A stretch of DNA of 64,000 nucleotides from CAVPUA01 sp963828015 (GCA_963828015.1 CAWHCD010000004.1:62001-126000); one strand, 5' to 3'; numbered from the stretch's first letter, positions 21,827 through 31,658 are shown. Notes: a model not told the origin generated them from the letters alone. Translations and numbers: made by a program.

Positions 21827-24800
21827 TCAGCTCCGGCGGCGACGGCCCAGGGCCAGTACGGCCAAGCCCGCGAGCAGCATGGCCGCGGCCAGGCCGCTCA
21901 GTTGCAGCAGCGGCGAACCCGTCATAGCCAAGCCGACCGGCAGCGAGACGATCGCGGTGGCGCTGGCCGGTGCCGTGACGAGGCTGGAGCCGATGCCGTT
22001 GGCGGTGGCCGTCGCGGTGTTGGTGATGTGACCGGCCGCGAGCTCGGCGGCACCCGGCGGTTGCGGGACCGGGTGGCAGACCACGGTGGCGCCCGGCGCC
22101 AGCGTGCTGCTCGGGCAGGTGACCGGCCCGGCGGTCGGGTCACTCACGATGATGTCGACCAGGGTGGTGTTGCCGATGTTGGTGAGCGTGATCGTCCAGC
22201 TGACCAGACCACCGGCGTATTGGCCGCTCTTGGCCAGCGCCAGGGCCGGATGTTGTCCGATCGCCACACTCACCGTGGACGGATCAGAGGTGACCGGGCA
22301 CCCGCCGCTGCTCGGGCAGGTGCGAACCTGCGCGCTGGCAGTCGCGGTGTTCGTGACGGTCCCGGCATCGACATCGGCCTGAGTGACGACGTGAGCCGAG
22401 TTGGCGCTGCACGTGACCTGGTCACCCGGTGCCAGCACCGCGCTCGGGCAGGTCACCGGACCGATCGCGGCGTCGCTCACGGTGGCATCGGTCAGCGTGA
22501 CGTTGCCGGTGTTAGTGATCAGGAACGCGTACGCGATCTGATCACCGACGCCGACCGGACCGGCGCCGCTGCTGACCGTGGCCGACTTGACCAGGCCGAG
22601 CGCCGCATCCTGGACGGCCGGCACCGTCACGCTCGACGCGGCAGAGCTCACTGCCGCGCCGCGCGGGGGGGTGCCGGTCACGATCGCCGAGTTCTGGACC
22701 GACCCGGCATCGAGATCGTCCTGGCTGGTCGCATACGTCGCCGTACAAGTCATGGACGCCTGCGGATCGAGTGCGGTGGCGGGGCAGCTGATCGGTGAGA
22801 GGTTGGCCGGGGCGCCCGGCGCCGTGAGGGTGTCGGTCACGTTCAGCGCGCCCAGGGTGACGTTGCCGGTGTTGGTGACGTCGAAGGAGTAGTGCAACGT
22901 CTGGCCCGCAGCGTCGAAGGAGGACTCCGCGGCCACCTTGACCAGGCTCACCGCGGGCGTCGAGGTGACAATGACCATGGCGCTGGCCGGCACCGACGTG
23001 ACGACGGTACCGACGAGCGATGCGCCCGACGCGGTCGCCGTGTTCTTAACCGAGCCGTTGTTCGCGTCGAGGAGCGTCACGGTGTAGCTCGCCGCGCAGG
23101 TGACGGTCTGGCCGGGCGCGAGGCTGGTGACCGGGCACGTCACGGAACTCAGCCCGGACTCGAGCGCGGGGCTGGTTATTGCGTCATTGACGCTGATATT
23201 GCCGATGGTGACGTTGCCGGAGTTCCTCACCACGAACGCGTAGTCCACCACGACGCCGGCGTTGCCGACCGTACCCGGGGTCGGCGTCTTGGTCAGGGAC
23301 AGGACCGGCCGCTGCATCGCCGGGACGGTCAGCGTCGACGGCAATGAGGTGACCGACGTCGGGCCGCCCGGCAACAGCGGCGGGACCCCGCTCGCGGTCG
23401 CGGAGTCGGACACGCTCCCGTGATCCAGGTCGGCCTGCGTGACGAGGTAGGTCGCGGTGAAGAGGGCGGACTGTCCAGCGGCCAGCGTGGTGGTCGTGCC
23501 ACTGCACGATCCGAGTGGACCGCTCAAGCTCGCACAGGTGGGTAGGCCCGTCAGCGCGCCCGCGGGAGCGGACTGGATGTCGGTCACGCCCACCCCGGTC
23601 AACGTCACGTTGCCGGAGTTCGTGACCGAGAAGGTCTCGGTGATGACGTCATTCACCGCGGATACCGATGGGGTCGAGCTGGACTTCACGATCGTCAGGC
23701 CCGGCTGTTGATCGGCGATGATCGAGACTGTCGACGGCGCGGAGTTGATCACGGCCGGCACCGGTCCGCCTGGGATCTGCGGCGACGTCCCGAAGGCCTG
23801 CGCTGAATCAGTGATGACCCCGTTGTCGAGGTCAGCGGCCGTCACCAGGTAGGTCGCGGTAAACGTCGCCTGCTGTCCAGGGGCCAGTGGGGTGGTTGCG
23901 CCGGAGCAGGTCCCGACCGGTGCCGCCAGCGCCTGACAGGTGGGTGTGGCCTGCAGCGGCGAGGCCGGGGCCACCGGAATGTCGGTGATCCCCACTCCGG
24001 AGAGGGTCACATTCCCGGTGTTCATCGCTACGAACGTGTACGTCACCGATTGGCCCACCGCCGTGGCCGATGTCGTGGTGGTCGATTTCGTGACCCTCAG
24101 CGCGGGGAACTGCAGGGCCGGAATCCTCAGCGTCCCCGCGGCCGAGGAGACCGGCACCGGCGGCGGTGCGCTGGGCAGTTGCGGCGGCGTCCCCGACGCA
24201 ACCGCCGAATCGGCCACGCTGCCGTTGTCCAGGTCGGCCTGAGTCACCGTGTAGGTCGCGGTGAACGTCGCCACCTGGCCCGGCGCCAGCCCGGTTGCCG
24301 ACCCTGAACAGGTCCCGGCCGGGGAGGTCAGGGATTGACAGACCGGTGGGCTGGTCAACGCCACCGAGGGGGGCAGTTGGGAATCGACAACCCCGACATT
24401 GGAAAGCGTCACGTTCCCCGTATTGGTCACGTCGAACCGATAGGTCACGACGAAGCCGATGAGCGATACCGCCATCGTCGAGCCGGTCTTCTGCACCGAC
24501 AATGACGGAGCGAGCTGCGCGGCCACGGTCGCCGTCGCCGCGTTCGAGGTCACCGCAGCTGCTCCGGCGCTGCCGGTCGCGGTCGCCGTATTCGCGATCG
24601 AGCCATGGTCCACGTCGACCTGCGTGGTGACGTAATTGCCCGTGCAGGTCGTGGAGGCACCCGGGCTCAGCGTCAACGCCGGACAGGTGATCGGTCCCAG
24701 CCCGGCATCCAGCGCCGGTGCGGTCATCGAGTCGGCGATGGCCAGGTTGGTGATGGTCAGGCTCCCGCTGTTCGTAACCAGGTAGCTGTAGTCGACCGTC

Positions 24801-25690
24801 TGACCCGGCGCGTTGAAAGAGGGGGTCAGCGCGGACTTGGTCAGCTGCAGGCCCCCTACCGCGTTCGCCGTCGCCTTGGCCGTCGAGGGCGGCGATGTCG
24901 CGACTACCCCCAGCGCCGTATGAGCGCTGGCCGTCGCCGTGTTGACCACAGCTCCCGAGTCGACGTCCGCCTGGGTGACCGTGTAACTGGCCGAGCAGTC
25001 GGCGCTGGCCTGCGGCGCCAACGCGCCGGCCGGGCAGTTGATCGCCGACACCTGAGTGTCGGCAATGGCCAGGTTGGTCAGCGTGACGTTGCCGGTATTG
25101 ATGACATGGAAGGTGTATTGCAGCACGGTGCCGGCGGAGGCGTAGGTGGTCGGCAGTACGGACTTGCTCAATGACAGCGCCGGGGTCACGATCACCGGAA
25201 TGCTCAGCGTCTGCGGCGCCGAGGTGACCGGCGCGTCGAGCGAGTCGGTGCCGCTGGCGCTCGCGCTGTCGGCGATCGACCCGTGGTCCAGGTCAGCCTG
25301 GGTGCTCACGTAGGTCGCGGTGAACGTGGCCGACTGGCCGATGGCCAGGTCGGCGGTGGCACCGGAGCAGGTGCCGGCCGGACCAGCGAGCGAAACGCAG
25401 GTCGGTGCGGTGGCCAGCGCGCCGGCCGGAGAGGTCTGGACGTCGTTGACCCCGACACCGTTAGCGATGTCCGAGCTGGTATTGGTCACGACGAACGTGT
25501 ACGTGATGGTCTGTCCGACTGCTGAAACCGAGGGGAGGTCAGCTGACTTGGTCAGCGTCAGACCAGGCGGGGCCGCGGTCACCGGGGCCGACCACAGCCA
25601 GACCGAGGTTCCGGCGGCCGCGAGCGCGACGACAGCGGTTGCCACGACCCAACGCTGGAATCGAGTCCACGCGGAGGGCGAACGATGCAC
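21827..25690 (-). CDS. Giant surface protein with ten DUF11 repeats and LAxTG anchor
   Basis: 1287 residues. N-terminal signal/membrane segment (about 10-32), then ten repeats of about 115-130 residues, each opening with a strand such as LTLTKSADLPSVSAVG and containing VTNTGNVTL and a TCSGAT or TCPAG...CSA Cys pair: DUF11/CARDB-like beta-sandwich repeats. The C-terminus is LAMTGSP, a hydrophobic helix and RRRRS, a class E sortase (LAxTG) wall-anchoring signal. GTG start with GGGAG eight bases before. Likely a long stalk or adhesin. High repeat identity makes copy number prone to change or misassembly. Confidence 0.88.
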   Translation of the reverse strand: MHRSPSAWTRFQRWVVATAVVALAAAGTSVWLWSAPVTAAPPGLTLTKSADLPSVSAVGQTITYTFVVTNTSSDIANGVGVNDVQTSPAGALATAPTCVSLAGPAGTCSGATADLAIGQSATFTATYVSTQADLDHGSIADSASASGTDSLDAPVTSAPQTLSIPVIVTPALSLSKSVLPTTYASAGTVLQYTFHVINTGNVTLTNLAIADTQVSAINCPAGALAPQASADCSASYTVTQADVDSGAVVNTATASAHTALGVVATSPPSTAKATANAVGGLQLTKSALTPSFNAPGQTVDYSYLVTNSGSLTITNLAIADSMTAPALDAGLGPITCPALTLSPGASTTCTGNYVTTQVDVDHGSIANTATATGSAGAAAVTSNAATATVAAQLAPSLSVQKTGSTMAVSLIGFVVTYRFDVTNTGNVTLSNVGVVDSQLPPSVALTSPPVCQSLTSPAGTCSGSATGLAPGQVATFTATYTVTQADLDNGSVADSAVASGTPPQLPSAPPPVPVSSAAGTLRIPALQFPALRVTKSTTTTSATAVGQSVTYTFVAMNTGNVTLSGVGITDIPVAPASPLQATPTCQALAAPVGTCSGATTPLAPGQQATFTATYLVTAADLDNGVITDSAQAFGTSPQIPGGPVPAVINSAPSTVSIIADQQPGLTIVKSSSTPSVSAVNDVITETFSVTNSGNVTLTGVGVTDIQSAPAGALTGLPTCASLSGPLGSCSGTTTTLAAGQSALFTATYLVTQADLDHGSVSDSATASGVPPLLPGGPTSVTSLPSTLTVPAMQRPVLSLTKTPTPGTVGNAGVVVDYAFVVRNSGNVTIGNISVNDAITSPALESGLSSVTCPVTSLAPGQTVTCAASYTVTLLDANNGSVKNTATASGASLVGTVVTSVPASAMVIVTSTPAVSLVKVAAESSFDAAGQTLHYSFDVTNTGNVTLGALNVTDTLTAPGAPANLSPISCPATALDPQASMTCTATYATSQDDLDAGSVQNSAIVTGTPPRGAAVSSAASSVTVPAVQDAALGLVKSATVSSGAGPVGVGDQIAYAFLITNTGNVTLTDATVSDAAIGPVTCPSAVLAPGDQVTCSANSAHVVTQADVDAGTVTNTATASAQVRTCPSSGGCPVTSDPSTVSVAIGQHPALALAKSGQYAGGLVSWTITLTNIGNTTLVDIIVSDPTAGPVTCPSSTLAPGATVVCHPVPQPPGAAELAAGHITNTATATANGIGSSLVTAPASATAIVSLPVGLAMTGSPLLQLSGLAAAMLLAGLAVLALGRRRRS

Positions 25691-25847
25691 TAATCAGCTC
25701 CCGGGGGAAGAGCGCATGCGCCACGTGAATCACTCTGGACCCAAGAGCTCGCATAATCTTGACGGTCAGTAAACCGGACGCCGTGCCAAATCACCAGCGC
25801 GACGCTCGGAACACCGGCCAGATGTGCGAGGCGACACCGAGCAGGGG

Positions 25848-26300
25848 TCAGCCGACTCCGCGCAGCACGCACAGCATGTCTTTCGCTGCCGCGAACTGCG
25901 CCGCAGCGCTCCACTTCTGCGACTTGCCGGCACCGACCTTCACGGTCGTCGTCGCGTAGTCCAGGACGGTCGCCTGGGCGGTCGTGAAGAAGATCGTGAT
26001 GGCGTATGTGGTTGTCACCGCTGAATCATTCTTCGCCGTGCCCGACGCCGACCAACCGCCTTGGCTCGCCGCGCAGCCGGTGATGCTGACCGCCTTGCGC
26101 TTGTCGATGTCGTTGGCAATGCTGCCGGTCGGCAGCGGCTGCGCGGTGATGGCCGGCGTCGCGCGTGAGCTGGAGGCCGCGCTGGTTGACGCCGGGCTCT
26201 TGTGGCTACCGGACGAGCAACCAGTGATCCCCAGGACGAGCGCGCCAACCATCGCCGCGGCCACCAGGCCGGTGGGGCGCCGAAACAACGAGCGGCTCAA
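25848..26300 (-). CDS. Small lipoprotein, unknown function
   Basis: 150 residues from a TTG that overlaps the mqnC stop (TTGA). A basic n-region (SRSLFRRP), hydrophobic core and lipobox LGITGC (Cys about 28) predict lipidation and attachment to the outer face of the membrane. A Ser/Ala/Thr linker leads to a beta-rich domain of about 100 residues with one Cys pair (SITGC and MLCVL), resembling DUF-type FxLYD proteins in its TAKNDSAVTTTYAITIFF strand pattern. Translational coupling to mqnC may be accidental. Confidence 0.7.
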   Translation of the reverse strand: MSRSLFRRPTGLVAAAMVGALVLGITGCSSGSHKSPASTSAASSSRATPAITAQPLPTGSIANDIDKRKAVSITGCAASQGGWSASGTAKNDSAVTTTYAITIFFTTAQATVLDYATTTVKVGAGKSQKWSAAAQFAAAKDMLCVLRGVG

Positions 26301-27457
26301 CCGACCGCGGGCAGCAGGGTCAACGCGGTCGAGGAGAAGTGCGAGTGCACCCGGGCGTCGACCGGATCGTCGGCCGGATCGGCATGCACGACCAGGTGCC
26401 GATACAGCGTGTCGCGCTGGGCCGGGATGCGGCCGGCCCCGCGAATCAACTCGATCAGTTCGGTGCGGTTGGACCGGTGCCGGGCCCCGGCGGAGGAGAC
26501 GACGTTCTCTTCGAGCATCACCGAGCCGAGGTCGTCGGCGCCGAAGTGCAGGGTCAGCTGGCCGATGTCCTTTCCGGTCGTCAGCCAGGAACCCTGCAGG
26601 TGGTTGATGTTGTCGAAGAAGAGCCGCGCGACTGCGACCATGCGCAGGTATTCCAGCGAGGTCGCCTGGGTGCGGCCCTTGAGGTGGTTGTTCTCCGGTT
26701 GGTAGGTCCACGGGATGAAGGACCGAAACCCGCCGGTGCGATCCTGTACGTCGCGGATCATGCGCAGGTGCTCGATGCGTTCGGCGTTGGTCTCGCCGGT
26801 GCCCATCATGAACGTCGCCGTCGACTCGAGCCCCAGACCGTGGGCGATCTCCATGACCGCGAGCCAGACCTCGCCCGGTTCCTTGAGCGGCGCGATTGCG
26901 GTGCGCGGGCGAGCGACCAGGATCTCGGCCCCGGCACCGGCGAAGGAGTCCAGGCCGGAGGCCTTGAGCCGACTGATGACCTCGGCGTACTCGAGGTTCG
27001 ACGTCCGGCTGATGTGCACGACCTCCGAGGCGCCCAACGAGTGCAGCGTCAGCGTCGGATAGTCGGTCTTGATCGCCGCGAAGGTCTGCTCGTACCACTC
27101 GATGCCGATCGCGGGAGAGTGTCCGCCCTGCAACATGATCTGGGTGGCCCCCAGGTCAACGGCCTCGCCGCAGCGCCGCAGGATCTCCTCGAGCGGATGG
27201 GTCCAGCCTTCGGCGTGGCCCGGAGCCCGGTAGAAGGCGCAGAACTTGCAGGCGGTGACGCAGACGTTGGTGTAGTTGATGTTGCGGTCGATGATGTAGG
27301 TCGCGATGTTGTCGGGGTAACGGCGCCGGCGCACCGTGTCGGCCGCCTCGCCCAGGGCGTGCAGTGGCGCGTCGGTATAGAGGAACAGCGCCTCTTCGGG
27401 CGTGATCCGCCCGCCCGCCGCAGCATGATCGAGTAGGTCAGGGATGGCCTTCGTCAT
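26297..27457 (-). CDS. mqnC: Dehypoxanthine futalosine cyclase (radical SAM)
   Basis: Converts dehypoxanthinyl futalosine to cyclic DHFL in the futalosine menaquinone pathway. 386 residues; the radical SAM cluster Cys are C66, C70 and C73 (NVCVTACKFCAF). Further family features are LQGGHSPAIGIEWYE, GAGAEIL, TFMMGTGET and FIPWTYQPENNHL. ATG at 27457 is used because everything upstream is out of family pattern. TAGGCT lies seven bases before the ATG. The related MqnE is encoded at 48903-50048. Confidence 0.94.
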   Translation of the reverse strand: MTKAIPDLLDHAAAGGRITPEEALFLYTDAPLHALGEAADTVRRRRYPDNIATYIIDRNINYTNVCVTACKFCAFYRAPGHAEGWTHPLEEILRRCGEAVDLGATQIMLQGGHSPAIGIEWYEQTFAAIKTDYPTLTLHSLGASEVVHISRTSNLEYAEVISRLKASGLDSFAGAGAEILVARPRTAIAPLKEPGEVWLAVMEIAHGLGLESTATFMMGTGETNAERIEHLRMIRDVQDRTGGFRSFIPWTYQPENNHLKGRTQATSLEYLRMVAVARLFFDNINHLQGSWLTTGKDIGQLTLHFGADDLGSVMLEENVVSSAGARHRSNRTELIELIRGAGRIPAQRDTLYRHLVVHADPADDPVDARVHSHFSSTALTLLPAVG

Positions 27458-27464
27458 GCCCCAG

Positions 27465-27470
27465 AGCCTA
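27465..27470 (-). promoter_or_regulatory. Leaderless -10 box of mqnC
   Basis: Minus-strand TAGGCT ends seven bases before the ATG at 27457. Confidence 0.5.
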
Positions 27471-27514
27471 CGGGGAAGCCCGCGCCGTTGGCCGCCACGG
27501 CCCGTCGGCGCTGT

Positions 27515-27520
27515 TAACCT
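27515..27520 (+). promoter_or_regulatory. Leaderless -10 box of the glycan operon
   Basis: TAACCT, then exactly six bases, then the GTG start at 27527. It would start the plus-strand glycan operon that runs to 36222. Confidence 0.55.
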
Positions 27521-27526
27521 CGTGGG

Positions 27527-28840
27527 GTGCTGAGCACCTCTGACCCCAAAACGAGCAGTGCGATCGCGGTTCCGCCCGAACTCGCGATCGCGTCGGAGTT
27601 GCCCGGAGTGCTCACTTTTCAGGATCCGCACGACCCCCTGATCACCCTGCTGGTCCCGGCCAATGACGCCATTGACCCCGAAGTGACCATCCTGGTGCCC
27701 GCGGTCAACGAAGCGATCACGATCGGCGACTTTGTCGCGTGGTGCCACGAAGGCCTAGCTGCAGCCGGGGTGGCCGGCGAGATCCTGATCGTTGACAGTT
27801 CCGAGGACGCCTCACCCCAGATCGCGGTCGCGGCCGGGGCCCGCGTACTGCACACACCCAAACGGGGTCTGGGCCGGGCATACATCGACGCCGTCCCCTA
27901 CGTGCGCGGCAAGTACGTCGTCATGGGCGATGCCGATTGCACCTACGACTTTCGACAGCTGGCCCCGTTCGTCGATGCCATGCGCAACGGCACCGAATAC
28001 GCCATGGGCTCGCGCTGGAAGGGCTCGATCGAGTCCGGGGCCATGCCGGCCCTGCACCAGTACTTCGGCACGCCGTTCACGACGTGGATCCTGAACCGGC
28101 TCTACGGCAGCCACTTCAGCGACATCCACTGCGGCATGCGCGGCATCACTCGCGATGCCCTCGTCCGAATGGGCATCGTCTCCCAGTCGTGGGAGTACGC
28201 GTCGGAGATGGTGCTCAAGTCGGTTCGCATGGAGCTGGTGACCACCGAGGTCCCGGTCACGTTCCTCAAGGATCGCGACGGACGCCTGTCGCACCACAAG
28301 CGCTCCGGCTGGTTCTCTCCGTTTGCCGCCGCCTGGATCAACCTACGGGCGATGTTCGTGCACGGGGCCGAGTTCTTCCTGTTCAAGCCGGGCATCTTCC
28401 TGTTCACCCTCGGTCTGCTGATGACCCTGCCGCTTTCCTTCGGTCCGATCACGATCGGCAGCGTGTCCTTCAATCTGTACTTCATGCTCGTCGGTGTCGC
28501 CCTCGCCGTGGTCGGCCTGCAGAGCATCTATTTCGGCTGTCTGGCCCATGTCTTCCTGGATTACACCGGCAAACATCGAGATCGGTGGCGGCGGGTCTTT
28601 CAATACACGAAGTCGGTGGCGCTCGCAGGAATCGTCTTCGCCGTTGGCTTCGCTCTCGTGCTTGCGTTGACGGTCACGTACTTCACCAACAACCACCAGC
28701 TGCCAGGACCTTCCTCGGCCATCGACCACCTCGGCATCATCGGTCTGCTCTTCATGATCCTGGGCTTCTCGACGTTCTGCTTCACGTTGGTTCTGCACGC
28801 GACCGCGGTTAGCTACGGCACCGACTCCACGAATGACTGA
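27527..28840 (+). CDS. Family 2 glycosyltransferase with C-terminal membrane domain (DPM1-like)
   Basis: 437 residues. Catalytic GT-A domain (about 50-270): VTILVPAVNEA, LIVDSSEDAS, GLGRAYIDAVPYVRGKYVVMGDADCTYDF (DAD metal site) and DIHCGMRGITRDAL. Four membrane helices follow (about 285-430). This layout fits polyprenyl-phosphate sugar transferases or undecaprenyl-linked glycan initiators. It opens the heptose/glycan operon, so it may load the lipid carrier; acceptor and donor are not shown by sequence. An N-terminal extension of about 48 residues precedes the fold. Confidence 0.85.
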   Translation: MLSTSDPKTSSAIAVPPELAIASELPGVLTFQDPHDPLITLLVPANDAIDPEVTILVPAVNEAITIGDFVAWCHEGLAAAGVAGEILIVDSSEDASPQIAVAAGARVLHTPKRGLGRAYIDAVPYVRGKYVVMGDADCTYDFRQLAPFVDAMRNGTEYAMGSRWKGSIESGAMPALHQYFGTPFTTWILNRLYGSHFSDIHCGMRGITRDALVRMGIVSQSWEYASEMVLKSVRMELVTTEVPVTFLKDRDGRLSHHKRSGWFSPFAAAWINLRAMFVHGAEFFLFKPGIFLFTLGLLMTLPLSFGPITIGSVSFNLYFMLVGVALAVVGLQSIYFGCLAHVFLDYTGKHRDRWRRVFQYTKSVALAGIVFAVGFALVLALTVTYFTNNHQLPGPSSAIDHLGIIGLLFMILGFSTFCFTLVLHATAVSYGTDSTND

Positions 28841-28848
28841 GCGCGCAG

Positions 28849-29493
28849 ATGTCTGAGGCCCAGACCAGCCGCTCGACGTCCTTCGGGCAAGGCGGGGACG
28901 TCAGCACCGTCGATCGCTTCGGCGTGTGGCTGTCCAAGCGCCAGATCCAGAAGGTCGTCGGCCCCCTGGCCGGCAAGGACGTCGCCGATTTCGGGTGCGG
29001 CTTCGACGCCACCTTCATGCGCACTGTCCTGAATGAGGTCGCATCCGCGACGCTGGTGGATGTCGCGCTCGCTGAAGATCTGCAGGAGCACCCCAAGGTG
29101 CACGCGATCGAAGGTCTGCTCCCTGAGGCCCTGCACGAGCTGCCCGACCAGTCACTCGACATCGTCTTGTGCATGTCGGTGATCGAGCATCTCTGGGAAC
29201 CGGCCGCGACCCTCGCGCAGTTCCATCGCGTCCTGCGCCCGGGCGGAGTCTGCGCGGTTAATGTGCCGTCCTGGTTCGGCAAGACCGCGTTGGAGTTCTC
29301 GGCCTTCAAGCTCGGCTGGTCGCCCGCCTGCGAGATGGATGACCACAAGACCTACTACGACCCGCGCGACCTCTGGCCGCTGATGGTCCGCGCTGGGTTC
29401 CGGCCGCATGCCATCAAGTGCTTCCGTCATAAGTTCGGACTCAACACCTTTGCCGTCTGCACGATCGACCTTCCGGAGAAGAACCAGGCATGA
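28849..29493 (+). CDS. SAM-dependent methyltransferase
   Basis: 214 residues. SAM-binding motif DVADFGCGFDATFM is followed by VVDVALAED-type acidic strand (TLVDVALAED), SLDIVLCMSVIEHLWEP and RVLRPGGVCAVNVPSW. Eight bases after the glycosyltransferase and overlapping the gmhA start by four bases (ATGA), so it acts in the same pathway, perhaps on a sugar or lipid-linked intermediate. Substrate unknown. Confidence 0.82.
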   Translation: MSEAQTSRSTSFGQGGDVSTVDRFGVWLSKRQIQKVVGPLAGKDVADFGCGFDATFMRTVLNEVASATLVDVALAEDLQEHPKVHAIEGLLPEALHELPDQSLDIVLCMSVIEHLWEPAATLAQFHRVLRPGGVCAVNVPSWFGKTALEFSAFKLGWSPACEMDDHKTYYDPRDLWPLMVRAGFRPHAIKCFRHKFGLNTFAVCTIDLPEKNQA

Positions 29494-30086
29494 CGTTCAC
29501 GCAGGACTTCCTGGCCGAGTCCATCACCATCCTCAACGCGTTGGACAACCAGGCGATCGAGCAGATCGCCATCGGGTTGGGCGCGGTGCGCGAGCGCGAG
29601 GGACGACTGTTCATCCTCGGCGTCGGCGGCTCGGCCGGGCACGCCAGCCACGCCGTGAACGACTTTCGCAAGATCTGCGGGCTCGAGGCCTACGCCCCGA
29701 CCGACAACGTCTCCGAACTCACGGCACGGGCCAACGATGAAGGCTGGGACACCACCTTCGTCGAGTGGCTGCGGGGCTCGCGCCTGAACGAGAAGGACGC
29801 GCTGCTCGTCTTCTCCGTCGGCGGTGGCAACGCCGAAAAGAAGGTGTCGACCAACATCGTCGCCGCCCTGCAGCTGGGGAAGGAACGCGGCAGCTCCATC
29901 TACGGCATCGTCGGACGAGACGGGGGTACCACTGCGCAACTGGCCGACGCCTGCTCGATCATCCCGCCCCTCTATCCCGACCACATCACCCCACACACCG
30001 AGGGCCTGTGTGCAGTCATCTGGCACCTCCTTGTGACGCATCCGGCATTGGCGCGGACGACAACCCGCTGGGAATCGTTGGTATGA
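29490..30086 (+). CDS. gmhA: Sedoheptulose 7-phosphate isomerase (SIS domain)
   Basis: Converts sedoheptulose 7-phosphate to D-glycero-D-manno-heptose 7-phosphate. 198 residues with the SIS fold: LFILGVGGSAGHASHAVNDF, the loop LLVFSVGGGNAEKKVSTNI and ending ITPHTEGLCAVIWHLL, where the Glu and His fit the GmhA active site. DiaA-type SIS proteins are an alternative, but the flanking HAD phosphatase, heptose kinase and nucleotidyltransferase make GmhA likely. Confidence 0.85.
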   Translation: MTFTQDFLAESITILNALDNQAIEQIAIGLGAVREREGRLFILGVGGSAGHASHAVNDFRKICGLEAYAPTDNVSELTARANDEGWDTTFVEWLRGSRLNEKDALLVFSVGGGNAEKKVSTNIVAALQLGKERGSSIYGIVGRDGGTTAQLADACSIIPPLYPDHITPHTEGLCAVIWHLLVTHPALARTTTRWESLV

Positions 30087-30099
30087 CAGGGTTTGCGCG

Positions 30100-31086
30100 A
30101 TGACGTCATCCATCGAGCGCGTCTGCGTGGTAGGTGGCGCCGGGTTCATCGGCAGCCACTTCGTGGCCCGACTGCTCAGCGACCCGGCGACTGCGCAAGT
30201 CACGGTGTACGACAACTTCTCATCCGGGCGTGACTGGCATCTGGCCCCGTTCGCCGACGACGCGCGGTTGGCCGTGGTGCGCGCGGACATCGTTGATCTC
30301 CCCGCCCTCGTCGGTGCGGTCGCGGGCCACGACACGATCATTCATCTGGCCTCCAACCCTGACATTGCCGCCGCGGTCAGCAATCCAGCCATCGACTTCG
30401 ATCAGGGCACCCGGCTGACCCATCACGTGGCCGAAGCGGCTCGGCAATCGAGCGTTCCGCTCGTGCTCTACGCCTCGGGCAGCGGCGTTTACGGCGATTT
30501 AGGTGAGGTCGAGGCCGTCGAAGATCACGGACCGATGGTGCCGACCTCGACCTACGGAGCGAGCAAGCTCGCCGGCGAAGCGCTGCTCTCCTCCTATTCG
30601 TTCATGTTCGATCTGACCGCCCGAGCTTTCCGGTTCGGCAATGTCGTGGGTCCGCACCAGACGCACGGCGTCGGTTACGACTTCGTCCGACGGCTGCTCG
30701 CCGATCCGACTCGGTTGCGGATTCTCGGTGACGGTAAGCAGAGCAAGTCCTATGTCCACGTCGAGGACATCGTGGACGCGGTGCTGCTCGCCGGCGCGAA
30801 GGCTGACACGCCCTTCGATGCGTTCAACGTGGCCACCGGGGACTACGTCACCGTCACCGAGATCGGCGAGTTGGCGATGCAGGTGCTCGACCTGCCAGAA
30901 GGGTCAACGCGCTTCGAGTACACCGGCGGCGATCGCGGCTGGAAGGGCGACGTGCCCGTCGTGCGCATCAACACCGACAAGATCCGGTCTTTGGGGTGGC
31001 GTAATCAGCGCACCGGACCGCAAGCTCTGCGCGACTCGATGGCCTCAATGGCCCAGGACGCACGCGCTGGACTGTTCGAGGCGTGA
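30100..31086 (+). CDS. NAD-dependent sugar epimerase/dehydratase
   Basis: 328 residues, extended SDR family. Nucleotide-binding GGAGFIGSHFVARL at the N-terminus, ASGSGVYGD, and the catalytic STYGASKLAGE (Tyr and Lys). GNVVGPHQTHGVGYDF and SKSYVHVEDIVDAVLLA are UDP/GDP-sugar epimerase features. Within the heptose operon it may act on GDP-heptose or on a separate nucleotide sugar; not determinable. Its last codons overlap gmhB by four bases (GTGA). Confidence 0.85.
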   Translation: MTSSIERVCVVGGAGFIGSHFVARLLSDPATAQVTVYDNFSSGRDWHLAPFADDARLAVVRADIVDLPALVGAVAGHDTIIHLASNPDIAAAVSNPAIDFDQGTRLTHHVAEAARQSSVPLVLYASGSGVYGDLGEVEAVEDHGPMVPTSTYGASKLAGEALLSSYSFMFDLTARAFRFGNVVGPHQTHGVGYDFVRRLLADPTRLRILGDGKQSKSYVHVEDIVDAVLLAGAKADTPFDAFNVATGDYVTVTEIGELAMQVLDLPEGSTRFEYTGGDRGWKGDVPVVRINTDKIRSLGWRNQRTGPQALRDSMASMAQDARAGLFEA

Positions 31087-31625
31087 GCCGTCGGGCAGCG
31101 GTCTTCCTCGACCGCGACGGCGTCCTGAACAAGGCGTTCGTCGAGGGCGGCGTTCCGGTACCCCCACGGGCCCTGGCCGATTTCCGAATCCTCCCTGGGG
31201 TCGCCGAGGCCTGTAACGCCTTCGCCGAGGCCGGACTGGCGCTGGTGGTGGTGACCAATCAGCCCGATATCAGCCGCGGATCGCTGACGGAGAGAGAACT
31301 CGAGAGCTTCCACGAGCTGCTGCGCGCCGCCCTACCCTTGGATGACATCGTGGTGTGCCCCCATGACAACGCTGAGGGCTGCCCGTGCCGAAAGCCCAGA
31401 CCTGGGATGATTCTGGACGCGGCTCGACGCTTAGACCTCGACCTGAACCGAAGCGTCGGGGTGGGCGATCGCTGGCGCGACGTGGACGCCGCCCGGCGTG
31501 CCGGAGTGCATTCCGTGCACATTGAGTGGAACCATGGCGAAAGTCTGCATGCTGCCGCGGATGCCAGCTTCGGCAGTCTGCTCGAGGCCAAGGAGCACAT
31601 CCTAGGCTTTACTACAACGGCCTAG
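31083..31625 (+). CDS. gmhB: Heptose 1,7-bisphosphate phosphatase (HAD-IIIA)
   Basis: Removes the 7-phosphate from heptose 1,7-bisphosphate. 180 residues. HAD motif I VFLDRDGVLN (two Asp), NQPDISRGSLT, the structural zinc site CPHDNAEGCPCRKP (Cys-His-Cys-Cys) and motif IV VGVGDRWRDVDAARRAGV. Typical GmhB length. It sits between gmhA and hddA, as gmhB does in the M. tuberculosis gmhA-gmhB-hddA set. Confidence 0.9.
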   Translation: MSRRAAVFLDRDGVLNKAFVEGGVPVPPRALADFRILPGVAEACNAFAEAGLALVVVTNQPDISRGSLTERELESFHELLRAALPLDDIVVCPHDNAEGCPCRKPRPGMILDAARRLDLDLNRSVGVGDRWRDVDAARRAGVHSVHIEWNHGESLHAAADASFGSLLEAKEHILGFTTTA

Positions 31626-31658
31626 GCCTGTACGCCCAGGTGAGAAGGAGACCGACCA

